A stretch of DNA of 13,339 nucleotides from Actinomyces sp. ICM47 (GCF_000278725.1 NZ_ALCA01000089.1:1-13339); one strand, 5' to 3'; positions 6,479 through 12,656 are shown, numbered from the stretch's first letter. Numbers and translations are program-made. Notes: generated by a model not told the origin, from the letters alone.

Positions 6479-7260
6479 TGTCGGTCACCGAAATGAACGA
6501 GGCATCGGCGCACGCCGCTCGGTCGGCCACCCCGGTCCTGCGTGCCGTGGGCGTCGTCAAGCGCTTCGGCGACAACGTCGTGCTGCGCGGCCTGGACCTG
6601 GACGTCGCTTCGCACGAGGTCGTGGTCCTTTTGGGCGCGTCGGGCTCGGGAAAGTCGACGCTGCTGCGCTGCGCCAACCTGCTGGAGCGGGTGGATGACG
6701 GGCAGATCTTTTTGGGCGGCGAGGACATCACGGATCCGCGCGCGAACGCGGATAAGATCCGTGCGCGCATCGGCGTGGTGTTCCAGCACTACAACCTGTT
6801 CCCGCACATGTCGGTGCTGGATAACGTGACGTTGGCGGCCCGCAAGGTGCACGGCTGGGAGAAGGGCCGCGCGCACGAGCGCGGCCTGGAGCTGCTGGAT
6901 CGCATCGGGCTGAAGGATAAGGCGAAGGAGTATCCGGATCGCCTGTCGGGCGGCCAGCAGCAGCGCGTCGCGATTGCCCGTGCGCTCGCCACGAACCCGG
7001 AGCTGCTTCTGCTGGACGAGATCACAGCTGCGCTGGACCCGGTGCTCGTCGGCGAGGTCTTGGACCTCGTGCGCGAAATCAAGGCTCAGGGATCGACCAT
7101 TCTCATGGCGACGCACGAGATCAGTTTTGCTCGCCAGGCGGCCGACCGCGTCGTGTTCCTCCGCGGCGGCCAGATCGTTGAGCAGGGTCCGCCGGAGCAG
7201 GTGATCGACGACCCGCGCGAGCAGGCCACCAGGGATTTCCTAGCGCGAATCCTGCGCTAA
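6478..7260 (+). CDS. Amino-acid ABC transporter ATP-binding protein, GlnQ/HisP type
   Basis: The 260-residue ATPase drives the importer encoded just upstream. Motifs: Walker A GASGSGKST (53-61), Q-loop Q103 in VVFQHYNLFPHMSVLDNV (the NLFPH stretch is typical of polar amino-acid importers), signature LSGGQQQR (156-163), Walker B LLLLDE (176-181) and H213 in ATHEISFARQAADRV. The D-loop region reads DEITAALDP where the family usually has DEPTSALDP; this Pro-to-Ile change is mild and the catalytic E181 is kept. GGGAGG inside the permease end serves as ribosome site. A T-tailed terminator follows 16 bases after the stop, closing the three-gene operon. Confidence 0.96.
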   Translation: MSVTEMNEASAHAARSATPVLRAVGVVKRFGDNVVLRGLDLDVASHEVVVLLGASGSGKSTLLRCANLLERVDDGQIFLGGEDITDPRANADKIRARIGVVFQHYNLFPHMSVLDNVTLAARKVHGWEKGRAHERGLELLDRIGLKDKAKEYPDRLSGGQQQRVAIARALATNPELLLLDEITAALDPVLVGEVLDLVREIKAQGSTILMATHEISFARQAADRVVFLRGGQIVEQGPPEQVIDDPREQATRDFLARILR

Positions 7261-7276
7261 CTCCTGAGCGACACGG

Positions 7277-7313
7277 AAGGGGGCGACCGGCTCACAGCCG
7301 GGTGCCCCCTTTT
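7277..7313 (+). terminator. Terminator of the amino-acid importer operon
   Basis: AAGGGGGC (7277-7284) pairs with GCCCCCTT (7304-7311). An inner CCGGC/GCCGG stem sits across a GA/GT internal loop, with a five-base loop at the tip, and a short T-run follows. Confidence 0.88.
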
Positions 7314-7365
7314 CTCGTACCCGCGCGCGGAACCGGAAGGTGGCCACGGCCTCGTCCCAACATGC

Positions 7366-7371
7366 TAGAGT
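7366..7371 (+). promoter_or_regulatory. Candidate -10 TAGAGT of the antitoxin-toxin operon
   Basis: TAGAGT abuts the large palindrome. A start about seven bases on would place the palindrome over the transcription start, the usual layout for autorepression. TATATT in the palindrome centre (7386-7391) is an alternative -10. No firm -35 was found for either. Confidence 0.35.
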
Positions 7372-7405
7372 CTCATCTGTACGGATATATTCCGTACAGA
7401 TGAGA
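7371..7405 (+). promoter_or_regulatory. Large perfect operator palindrome before the antitoxin gene
   Basis: TCTCATCTGTACGGA (7371-7385) is mirrored without mismatch by 7391-7405 around TATAT. It lies between the -10 candidate and the start codon and overlaps the ribosome site (GAGGAGA). Ribbon-helix-helix antitoxins bind such sites as multimers to repress their own operon, so autoregulation by the downstream gene is the natural reading. As RNA it would also fold as a strong hairpin over the ribosome site. Confidence 0.75.
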
Positions 7406-7416
7406 GGAGACAGTCG

Positions 7417-7725
7417 ATGAGCAGCACAAAGACACGACGCCTGGATCTGCGTCTTACCGAAGAACAGGACGCGCTCATCCGTCGGGCGGCCGAACAGGAC
7501 GCCCGCAGCATCAGCGATTTCATCCTGTCCACCGTCACGATGGAAGCCCAGCGCCGCCTCGCAGACCAGCGCTTCTTCATGCTGAACGAAGAGGACCACG
7601 CCCGCTTCGAAGAGATTCTGCAGGCACCGCCGACGGACGATCCCAAGCTGCGCAAACTCTTTGATCGCCCCTCGCCCTTCGGCACTCACATTGACCTGAG
7701 CACACCGAAAATTTCCGAGAACTGA
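7417..7725 (+). CDS. DUF1778-family (TacA-like) ribbon-helix-helix antitoxin
   Basis: A 102-residue type II antitoxin. Residues 7-13 (RRLDLRL) form the DNA-contacting strand. Two helices follow through about residue 47 (EEQDALIRRAAEQ, then SISDFILSTVTMEAQRRL). The C-terminal part, with FFMLNEEDHARFEEIL (53-68) and the PF-containing tail, is where this family wraps and blocks its GNAT toxin. Length and the next gene both match TacAT-type systems, in which the toxin acetylates aminoacyl-tRNA. AGAGGAGA precedes the ATG by about seven bases. The stop TGA shares its A with the toxin ATG (TGATG). The antitoxin looks intact although the toxin frame is broken. Confidence 0.93.
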   Translation: MSSTKTRRLDLRLTEEQDALIRRAAEQDARSISDFILSTVTMEAQRRLADQRFFMLNEEDHARFEEILQAPPTDDPKLRKLFDRPSPFGTHIDLSTPKISEN

Positions 7726-8244
7726 TGTACGCAGCAGTCCTGCAAGAGCCTCGCCCCCCTTGAGCGGCGAGATGACCGATCACGCTTCCAATCGGGGAAC
7801 CCCGAGATTGACGACTGGTTCCACCGATTCGCATGGCAGAACCACGCGACCGGTAACGCGCGCGTCTTCGTCGCTACGCAGGGGCCGGAAACGCTAGGGT
7901 TTTACGCCCTTGCCACGGGAGCCGTGGAGCGCATCAGACTCCCAGAGTCTCTCAAGCCGCAACGACGTCCGGATCCGTGCCCCGTTCTCCTCCTTGCGCG
8001 CCTCGCCGTCGATCAGCGCGCGCAAGGACGAGGCATCGGCGCAGCCCTGCTCACAGATGCCCTCCTGCGAACCTATCGACTGAGCAACGACGTCGGATTC
8101 ACTGCGCTCCTCGTCCATTGCGCTAACGACCGAGCACGCGAGTTCTACCTTAACCAGTCCTCAAACTTTGTTTCCTGCCCCGGAGCGGAGAACCACCTGG
8201 TGTTGCCGCTACGTGCCCTGCGGGAGTTTATCGATGCTCTGTGA
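7725..8244 (+). pseudogene. GNAT-family (TacT-like) toxin with a frameshift in a six-C run
   Basis: From the ATG at 7725, overlapping the antitoxin stop, the frame reads MYAAVLQEPRPP and stops at TGA 7761-7763. Shifting by one base at the C run (7754-7759) continues into a full GNAT acetyltransferase to 8244: LERRDDRSRFQSGNPEIDDW, then LARLAVDQRAQGRGIGAALL with the acetyl-CoA loop RAQGRGIG, then REFY holding the catalytic tyrosine and a C-terminal LPLRALREF. Five C instead of six would give a normal 172-residue protein. No ATG, GTG or TTG lies in the second frame until GTG 7924, too late to make a whole domain. It could be a true loss, a phase-variable tract, programmed +1 slippage at CCC-C before a stop codon, or a sequencing error. 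Confidence 0.85.
7754..7759 (+). other. Six-C homopolymer at the frameshift point of the toxin gene
   Basis: The run CGC-CCC-CCT-TGA puts a stop directly after the slippery proline codons. A +1 move at CCC (7755-7757) onto the overlapping CCC (7756-7758) restores the toxin frame at CTT-GAG. Proline CCC-C is a known +1 slip-prone context, and C runs also vary by strand slippage. Confidence 0.7.
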
Positions 8245-8268
8245 GGCACCCCGATTGGGCGTCAATAC

Positions 8269-8305
8269 GTGAGGGCCCGGGATCGCGGCGATCCCGGGCC
8301 CTCAC
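8269..8305. terminator. Perfect 17-bp hairpin between convergent transcripts
   Basis: GTGAGGGCCCGGGATCG (8269-8285) pairs perfectly with 8289-8305 across a CGG loop. It lies between the end of the toxin gene (+) and the end of the lipoprotein gene (-), so it can serve both strands. It has no T-run on either side, so termination may need a factor. Confidence 0.75.
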
Positions 8306-8329
8306 AGGGTCAGTGTCAATAGTGCCAGA

Positions 8330-8725
8330 TCAGTTGGCGCCCTCGGTCACGGTCACCTTGAAGTCGGTGGTGATACCGTCCTTGTCGGTAACGGTGACGG
8401 TGACGGGGTCCGCGTCCTCACCGGTCACCTTGAGGGGATGCAGGGTGATGACGTTCTTCTCGGGCTTGCCAACGGAGAGGGTCTCGGGGTCAGAGACCTC
8501 AACCTTGTAGTCGGCTGCCTTGTCAGACTCGGGCAGCGTGACCTTGAGGTCGCGCTTCTCGGGGACCTTGACACCCTGGTCGCCGATTTCGGCGATGGTG
8601 TTCTGGATGGTCTCGACGTTGCTGGGCGTCACGTAGTTGGCGCCGGTGTTGTCGGAGCAGCCGGTCAGGGCGGTGACGCCCAGGCCGAGTGCGAGCACTG
8701 CGGTGAGGATGGAACGCTTGTTCAT
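8330..8725 (-). CDS. Small secreted lipoprotein of unknown function
   Basis: A 131-residue protein with a clear lipoprotein signal: MNKRSILTAVLALGLGVTALTGC, lipobox LTGC with C23. The mature part is rich in T, V, D and K and alternates in beta pattern. The C-terminal half (KVEVSDPETLSVGKPEKNV ... PVTVTVTDKDGITTDFKVTV) reads like one immunoglobulin-like or bacterial surface beta-sandwich domain. I do not recognise a named family. It is probably displayed on the outer face of the membrane. The ATG at 8725 lies six bases after a TATGAT hexamer (8732-8737), so a leaderless transcript is likely, although a GGAG sits in between. It is convergent with the toxin gene and lies downstream of the hydrolase on the same strand. 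Confidence 0.87.
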   Translation of the reverse strand: MNKRSILTAVLALGLGVTALTGCSDNTGANYVTPSNVETIQNTIAEIGDQGVKVPEKRDLKVTLPESDKAADYKVEVSDPETLSVGKPEKNVITLHPLKVTGEDADPVTVTVTDKDGITTDFKVTVTEGAN

Positions 8726-8731
8726 ATCTCC

Positions 8732-8737
8732 ATCATA
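8732..8737 (-). promoter_or_regulatory. -10 hexamer TATGAT of the lipoprotein gene
   Basis: On the minus strand TATGAT ends six bases before the ATG at 8725. It is close to the TATAAT consensus and keeps the same spacing as other starts here. No -35 was recognised. Confidence 0.5.
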
Positions 8738-8797
8738 GGCAGCGGACCTTACAACGATGCGTCACGATGCCAGCTTTTGGGACAACGTACACACGCG

Positions 8798-9733
8798 TCA
8801 CAGGGACCAGACCAGCGCCCCCGACTCCACGTCCGCCCAGAATGCTCGCGCGAGATCCGCCCACTGCTGCGGGAACTGCAGCTGTGCACTGTGCGCGCCA
8901 CCGCGGATGACACTCTCTCGCGCACCCAAATCCGAGGCCTCCTCCGCGTACCAGGCGGGCGGCCACACCTCATCCTGATCCCCGTACAGCACGTGCACGG
9001 GCACGCCCGTGGCCGCCAGCGCGGGGGTGTCGGGGCGCAGCTGGGAGAGGATACGGGCGATGCCGACCAGGTTTTCCGAGGCCGTGTCCAGTGCGCGAAC
9101 ACGTTGGAATTCGGCCCATCCGACGCCGGGTTCGTCAAAGTTCATGTCGGGGAAGTAGGCGCGCAGCACCTGCTCACGCGCGCCGGGACCCGTGGGCAGG
9201 GGGTCAAGGATCGGCAGGGTGTTCATCCAGTCGTAGACGACGCGACCCGAGCAGAACAGGGTGACGGAGGCGAAGAGGTCAGGCCGGGCGACGACTGCCG
9301 CGCGCGCGACGATGCCGCCGAAGGAGTGTCCCACGAGGTGCACGCGCCCCGTGGTCCCAGCCCAGGCCTCGGCGACGGCGATGAGGTCACCGACAAAGTC
9401 GCTCATCCCGTACGCACCCAGGCCGGCGGGCGCGGCGGACCCGCCCTGGCCTCGTTGCGAATAGGCGAGGACGTCCCAGCCCGCCTTCCCCAGGAAGGGC
9501 AGGACGGGCGCGTAGTCCTCCTTGGATCCCGTGTAGCCGGGAACGAGGAGCGCGCGGTTCTCCCCCGCTGCGTCCGGGGCCGAGGCGGCGGAAATCGCGG
9601 GGGTACCGTCGACGAGGGCGGGTGCGCTCGGGCCGGTCAGCAGGCCGCTCAGTTCGCCGGCCGGGGAGGGCACGGCGACGGGCGTGACGTTTGCTGCCAG
9701 CGCAAAAGGTCCGAAGGGATCTATTTGTTTCAC
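8798..9733 (-). CDS. Alpha/beta-hydrolase fold protein
   Basis: A serine hydrolase of the alpha/beta fold, probably cytoplasmic because no signal peptide is seen. With the GTG at 9733 it has 311 residues. Motifs: oxyanion region LLVPGYTGSKEDY (62-74), YSQRGQGGS (91-99) as in lipase/peroxidase-like members, nucleophile elbow GHSFGG with S137, acid in YGDQDEVWPP (likely D254) and the histidine in GGAHSAQLQFP (H281). The usual substrate is a lipid-like or small ester; none can be named. The frame stays open to a TTG at 9763, but that would overlap the divergent nitroreductase gene. The GTG has a TACGAT hexamer seven bases upstream and fits the leaderless pattern, so I prefer it. The lipoprotein gene lies 72 bases downstream. 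Confidence 0.92.
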   Translation of the reverse strand: MKQIDPFGPFALAANVTPVAVPSPAGELSGLLTGPSAPALVDGTPAISAASAPDAAGENRALLVPGYTGSKEDYAPVLPFLGKAGWDVLAYSQRGQGGSAAPAGLGAYGMSDFVGDLIAVAEAWAGTTGRVHLVGHSFGGIVARAAVVARPDLFASVTLFCSGRVVYDWMNTLPILDPLPTGPGAREQVLRAYFPDMNFDEPGVGWAEFQRVRALDTASENLVGIARILSQLRPDTPALAATGVPVHVLYGDQDEVWPPAWYAEEASDLGARESVIRGGAHSAQLQFPQQWADLARAFWADVESGALVWSL

Positions 9734-9740
9734 GCACCCA

Positions 9741-9750
9741 ATCGTAGAAT
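9741..9750. promoter_or_regulatory. Overlapping divergent -10 hexamers (ATCGTAGAAT)
   Basis: TAGAAT (9745-9750, +) lies six bases before the nitroreductase ATG. TACGAT (9746-9741, -) lies seven bases before the hydrolase GTG. The two share the central TA, so polymerase could not occupy both at once. No -35 elements are evident. Confidence 0.5.
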
Positions 9751-9756
9751 GAACGC

Positions 9757-10506
9757 ATGACAAACGAGACGATTGCGAGCCAGCTCGCCCACCGCACGAT
9801 CCGCGCCTACAAGGATCAGCCTCTCACCGAGGCCGAGGTTACCACGCTGATGGACGTGGCCCGCCACACCGCCACCTCCTCGTTCCTGCAGTCCTGCACG
9901 ATCCTGCACATCACCGACCCCAAGGTGCGTGAGGCGATCGGCGCCGCGTCCGGCCAGCCCTACGTGGGCGGCACGAAGGGCGATCTGTTCATCTTCGTGG
10001 CCGACCTGTACCGCAACAGCCGCATCCGCGCCGAGCAGGGAATTTCCTCGGAGGCCCTGGGGTCGATCAACCTGTTCCTCACGGCCCTTGAGGATGCGCT
10101 CCTGGCCGCGCAGAACGTGGTCGTGGCCGCCGAGTCGATGGGCTTGGGCACCGTCTACCTCGGCTCGATCCTCGCCGATCCGCGCACCGTCGTCAAGGCG
10201 CTCGAGCTGCCGGAGCTGACCTTCCCGATCGTCGGCCTGCTCGTCGGCCACCCGGACCAGGAGCCCGGCCAGAAGCCGCGCATGCCCCGCTCTGTCATGA
10301 CCGCACAGAACACGTACCCACGCGTCGAATCCTATTCCGAGACGCTCGCCGACTACGACCGCGAGGTCACCGAGTACTACGACCTGCGCTCGGGTTCGCG
10401 CCTCGAGTCTTTCTCGCACCTGGTCGCCACGAACATCGGCGTGGGCGGTGCGCACGTCTCTCCTATCATGGAGGTTCTCCACGAGCAGGGGCTGTGTCTG
10501 CGCTGA
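9757..10506 (+). CDS. Nitroreductase-family FMN oxidoreductase, NfsA/Frp type
   Basis: A 249-residue flavoprotein that would reduce flavins, quinones or nitro compounds with NAD(P)H in the cytoplasm. HRTIRAYKDQPLTEAEV (12-28) matches the FMN phosphate-binding start of the family (HRSIRxF). TSSFLQSCTILHITD supplies further flavin contacts, AAESMGLGTVYLGSI (123-137 region) is the classic second motif, and VGLLVGHPDQEPGQKPRMPRSV is the NfsA/Frp-type loop. Length is at the NfsA/Frp end (about 240-250). No ribosome site precedes the ATG; TAGAAT six bases upstream suggests a leaderless mRNA. It is divergent from the alpha/beta hydrolase, which may mean shared control, for instance by oxidative or electrophile stress. 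The substrate is unknown. Confidence 0.95.
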   Translation: MTNETIASQLAHRTIRAYKDQPLTEAEVTTLMDVARHTATSSFLQSCTILHITDPKVREAIGAASGQPYVGGTKGDLFIFVADLYRNSRIRAEQGISSEALGSINLFLTALEDALLAAQNVVVAAESMGLGTVYLGSILADPRTVVKALELPELTFPIVGLLVGHPDQEPGQKPRMPRSVMTAQNTYPRVESYSETLADYDREVTEYYDLRSGSRLESFSHLVATNIGVGGAHVSPIMEVLHEQGLCLR

Positions 10507-10518
10507 CCCGTTTTCATT

Positions 10519-10577
10519 GACGAGGCCGTGGTCTCCCCTCGTGGTCACCTGACCGCCCGGGGTGCCACGGCCTCGTC
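10519..10577 (+). terminator. Long-arm inverted repeat after the nitroreductase gene
   Basis: GACGAGGCCGTGG (10519-10531) pairs with CCACGGCCTCGTC (10565-10577). An inner GGTCA-cc-TGACC hairpin (10543-10554) lies in the loop. It falls between two co-oriented genes and just ahead of the next promoter, so a branched terminator is the likely role. It lacks a T-run. Confidence 0.5.
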
Positions 10578-10600
10578 GCATGCGGAGCTTGACACGCGCT

Positions 10601-10606
10601 TACAAT
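10601..10606 (+). promoter_or_regulatory. -10 hexamer TACAAT, leaderless start
   Basis: TACAAT ends six bases before the ATG at 10613, with no ribosome site between. TTGACA occurs at 10589-10594 but only six bases from the hexamer, too close to act as its -35. Confidence 0.55.
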
Positions 10607-10612
10607 GTATGT

Positions 10613-11269
10613 ATGGCTGAGCTTGGTTTTTCCACCTACGTGTTCATCGAGCGCATCGCCGCGAACGCGGCCGCGCTGCATCCCTTCCCGGAGCATAACG
10701 TGGCGCTCGTTCGGGACGCGCTGGCGGACGCCGGCTTCGAGATCACACTGCTCGGCCCGAATGCGCCGAAGGTCGGCGAGGGCGTGTACTTCCAGCCCGA
10801 GCCCTTCGGGGATGAGGTCATCGGGCTTCTCGCGGACGCCTTGACCCTGCGCGGTATCGGCGCCTACGGGTACGCGCTCGTGGATTCGTCGCTGGGTGGG
10901 GAGCTGGCCGACATCGCCCTGTTTATGCGCGTGGGTGACGTGTTCCCGCGCCACGGTCGCCGCATCCTCATGACCCGCATGTACATTCATCGCACCCCCA
11001 CGGGCGCGGGCAACAAGGCCGTGACCTGGGCGTTCGGCTCCCCTGCCGACCTGGAGGAAGCGAACCAGCTACTGTCGGAAAAGTTCGACACCGAACCCGT
11101 TTCGGACCCTCGCGGCATGGCCGCCATCGAGATCCGCCACCCAGAGTTCGCGGCGGGCACAGCCGAGCCGATGATCCTCCTCGACGACATCTTCCAGGTG
11201 CTGGGGGCCGCTGGTTTCGAGGGCATTACCATGTGTAATGATCCGGGCAACCCGCGTGCCAGGGGCTGA
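10613..11269 (+). CDS. Conserved-looking protein of unknown function, 218 residues
   Basis: I do not recognise the family. From the ATG at 10613 the product begins MAELGFSTYVFIERIAANAA and is a soluble alpha/beta mix without signal peptide or membrane helix. Notable stretches are LLGPNAPKVGEGVYFQPEP (46-64), RILMTRMYIHRTPTGAGNKAVTWAFGSPADLEEANQLL (about 120-157) and MILLDDIFQVLGAAGFEGITMCNDPGNP near the end. Base and codon use match the neighbours, so the gene looks native and real. TACAAT six bases upstream and no ribosome site point to leaderless translation. Three ATGs in three frames (10605, 10609, 10613) crowd the start; only the last opens this frame. It lies 106 bases behind the nitroreductase gene and probably has its own promoter. 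Confidence 0.85.
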   Translation: MAELGFSTYVFIERIAANAAALHPFPEHNVALVRDALADAGFEITLLGPNAPKVGEGVYFQPEPFGDEVIGLLADALTLRGIGAYGYALVDSSLGGELADIALFMRVGDVFPRHGRRILMTRMYIHRTPTGAGNKAVTWAFGSPADLEEANQLLSEKFDTEPVSDPRGMAAIEIRHPEFAAGTAEPMILLDDIFQVLGAAGFEGITMCNDPGNPRARG

Positions 11270-11316
11270 CAGCCTGGGCCGCTGCTCACCATCGTCGAGG
11301 CCTGCTCCGACCCCTG

Positions 11317-11333
11317 TGTCATCCGCTATGACA
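11317..11333 (+). repeat. Dyad TGTCAT-ccgct-ATGACA in an intergenic stretch
   Basis: Perfect six-base arms with a five-base spacer lie in the 259-base gap between the unknown protein and the membrane-protein operon. It could be a regulator site or weak hairpin. Apart from this and a TACCG-ca-CGGTA dyad near 11455, I see nothing else in the gap. Confidence 0.3.
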
Positions 11334-11528
11334 GCGTTATCGCAGGTTCCACCGGGAGGTTCTGGGCAGGTTTTTCCCGTTTCTCGTGCGTTCCTCCGAA
11401 ACTAGACCCGCGCCCCGATAGCCCATAGGATGGTGGTAGCGCATACATCTACCGCACGGTACGAGACGGGTTCGCCACGCGTGACACCTGGACCGCACTG
11501 AGCGGATGATCTGGAAGGAGGCGCGCCC

Positions 11529-11804
11529 GTGACATACGAAGCCAGCTCGACACTGTTCTTCATCTTCATGATCATGATGATGATATTTATCGTGCTTGTG
11601 TCGCCACTCGGAAAGGCACTTGGCACCCAATTCAAGCGGAGATCTCTCAACACCCGCTATTCGCAGCTCGACCCCCTCGTGCGCCAAGTCCTGGCCGACA
11701 CGGACGGCGACCGCACGAAAGCCGCCCGCAGGCTGCGCCGCAAGACCCTGCTCCCCGCTGCCACCATCAATACCCTCCTCTCCCTCTACACCGATCATGC
11801 ATAA
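11529..11804 (+). CDS. Small single-pass membrane protein A of a three-gene operon
   Basis: A 91-residue protein starting at GTG 11529 behind a strong GGAAGGAGG. A very hydrophobic Met/Phe/Ile-rich helix (about 8-27, with FIFMIMMMIFIVLV) is followed by a basic turn (KRR, 36-38) and a 45-residue cytoplasmic domain (about 43-88). That domain contains RYSQLDPL, GDRTKAAR (60-67) and LLPAATINTLLSL. It aligns without gaps, at identical residue numbers, with the C-terminal domain of the third gene: 19 of 44 positions (43-86) are the same. The GDRxxAAR part recalls Fis-type helices, but no DNA-binding claim can be made. The stop TAA lies inside the next gene's start region (ATGCATAA). No known family recognised. 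Confidence 0.86.
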   Translation: MTYEASSTLFFIFMIMMMIFIVLVSPLGKALGTQFKRRSLNTRYSQLDPLVRQVLADTDGDRTKAARRLRRKTLLPAATINTLLSLYTDHA

Positions 11805-12321
11805 CGACGCACTGCCCTTCACCCTTGTCGTATTCTTCGTCATCTTCTTTTTCCTGATGCTCGCGCCCATGTTCTACGCGGTCGTCATGGGCGTGCGCGA
11901 AAAGAACCTCCAGATGGAGCGCGAGCGCCTGGTACAGCTCTACGGGTTCGACTTCGAGCGCATCCGGCAGGACGAACCCCTGCTCATGGAGCACATTCAC
12001 CGGCTCATCCCCATGATCGGGATCGTACCGACGATCCGATACGTCTCCTCGGCCGCGGGGCTGCCCATCGACGTCGCCCAGATCCTCGTGTGCAGTGAAC
12101 CCGCCGCCCCGCTCACCTCCAGCCCCTACCCGATGGCGCATCCTGGTTCGGCCGCACCACAGGTCGGCACGAGACCCTCCTACCCGATGTCATCTCGACC
12201 GGGCACCACGCAGTTCCAGCCGGACGAGGCCTCGGCATCCGATTCCGCCACGAGGGAGGCATCCGCGACGCGCACGACCAACCCGCGCGGGGCAACAACC
12301 GAATCGGGGCACGAGCGATGA
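11797..12321 (+). CDS. Single-pass membrane protein B with disordered tail
   Basis: A 174-residue protein with start ATG 11797, eight bases inside the previous gene, so translation is probably coupled. A longer upstream frame is only the shadow of gene A. One strong membrane helix (about 7-31, FTLVVFFVIFFFLMLAPMFYAVV) is followed by a charged helix (REKNLQMERERLVQLYGFDFERIRQDEP, 34-61). Next comes a small segment, PTIRYVSSAAGLPIDVAQILV (78-98), that resembles the end of the ribosomal L7/L12 C-terminal fold. Residues 100-174 are Pro/Ser/Thr-rich and disordered, with repeated SPYPM/PSYPM bits. The IxxxxxxxGLPxxxxxxL pattern echoes the LPxxTI element of proteins A and C, hinting at a common fold. 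No family recognised. Confidence 0.85.
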   Translation: MHNDALPFTLVVFFVIFFFLMLAPMFYAVVMGVREKNLQMERERLVQLYGFDFERIRQDEPLLMEHIHRLIPMIGIVPTIRYVSSAAGLPIDVAQILVCSEPAAPLTSSPYPMAHPGSAAPQVGTRPSYPMSSRPGTTQFQPDEASASDSATREASATRTTNPRGATTESGHER

Positions 12322-12584
12322 GCACCACCGCAGTTCTCGGCGTCGTCGGCGTGGGCCTCGCTGCCTACCTCGTCGGTTTTCTCCTGTGGGCGACGGCCCG
12401 CTTCTTCACCAGCCGACGCAAGCCGTCATACGCGACGACACACAGGTACGAGGAGCTTCACCAGCTCGCTGGTGCCGCGCTACGCGAGGCGCACGGAGAT
12501 CGGGCGCAAGCCGCCCGCATCATGCACCACGTGACACGCTTGCCTCGCCGCACCATCGACACTGCGCTGCTCCTGCACCGGTAA
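12318..12584 (+). CDS. Small single-pass membrane protein C, paralogue of protein A
   Basis: An 88-residue protein overlapping gene B by four bases (ATGA). The membrane helix (about 5-27, VLGVVGVGLAAYLVGFLLWA) is followed by a basic stretch (TSRRK, 31-35) and a cytoplasmic domain. R43-Y44, L47, L50, L55, G60-D61-R62, A65-A66-R67, T73, L75-P76, T79-I80, T82, L84 and L86 are shared with protein A in the same register, while the membrane helices are unlike. A and C are therefore ancient duplicates that keep one soluble domain on different anchors. The three overlapping genes most likely give one hetero-oligomeric membrane complex. Function unknown. Confidence 0.86.
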   Translation: MSTTAVLGVVGVGLAAYLVGFLLWATARFFTSRRKPSYATTHRYEELHQLAGAALREAHGDRAQAARIMHHVTRLPRRTIDTALLLHR

Positions 12585-12589
12585 GGGAC

Positions 12590-12631
12590 GATAGGGCGAG
12601 ACGGGCAGCGAAGTGCCAGCCTCGCACTATC
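12590..12631 (+). terminator. Hairpin just after the membrane-trio operon
   Basis: GATAGGGCGAG (12590-12600) pairs with CTCGCACTATC (12621-12631) with one mismatch and a 20-base loop, starting six bases after the last stop codon. No T-run follows. Confidence 0.45.
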
Positions 12632-12656
12632 CCCCGGCCACTGGCAACACGATAAC

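Noticed and set aside
8241..9760. Long plus-strand frames over the lipoprotein and hydrolase genes
   Set aside because: They are antisense shadows; lipobox and hydrolase motifs are on the minus strand.
9733..9763. Upstream TTG start for the hydrolase
   Set aside because: It would overlap the divergent nitroreductase start and include its own -10; the GTG at 9733 fits better.
10589..10606. TTGACA and TACAAT as a matched promoter pair
   Set aside because: The two hexamers are only six bases apart, far from the needed 16-18.
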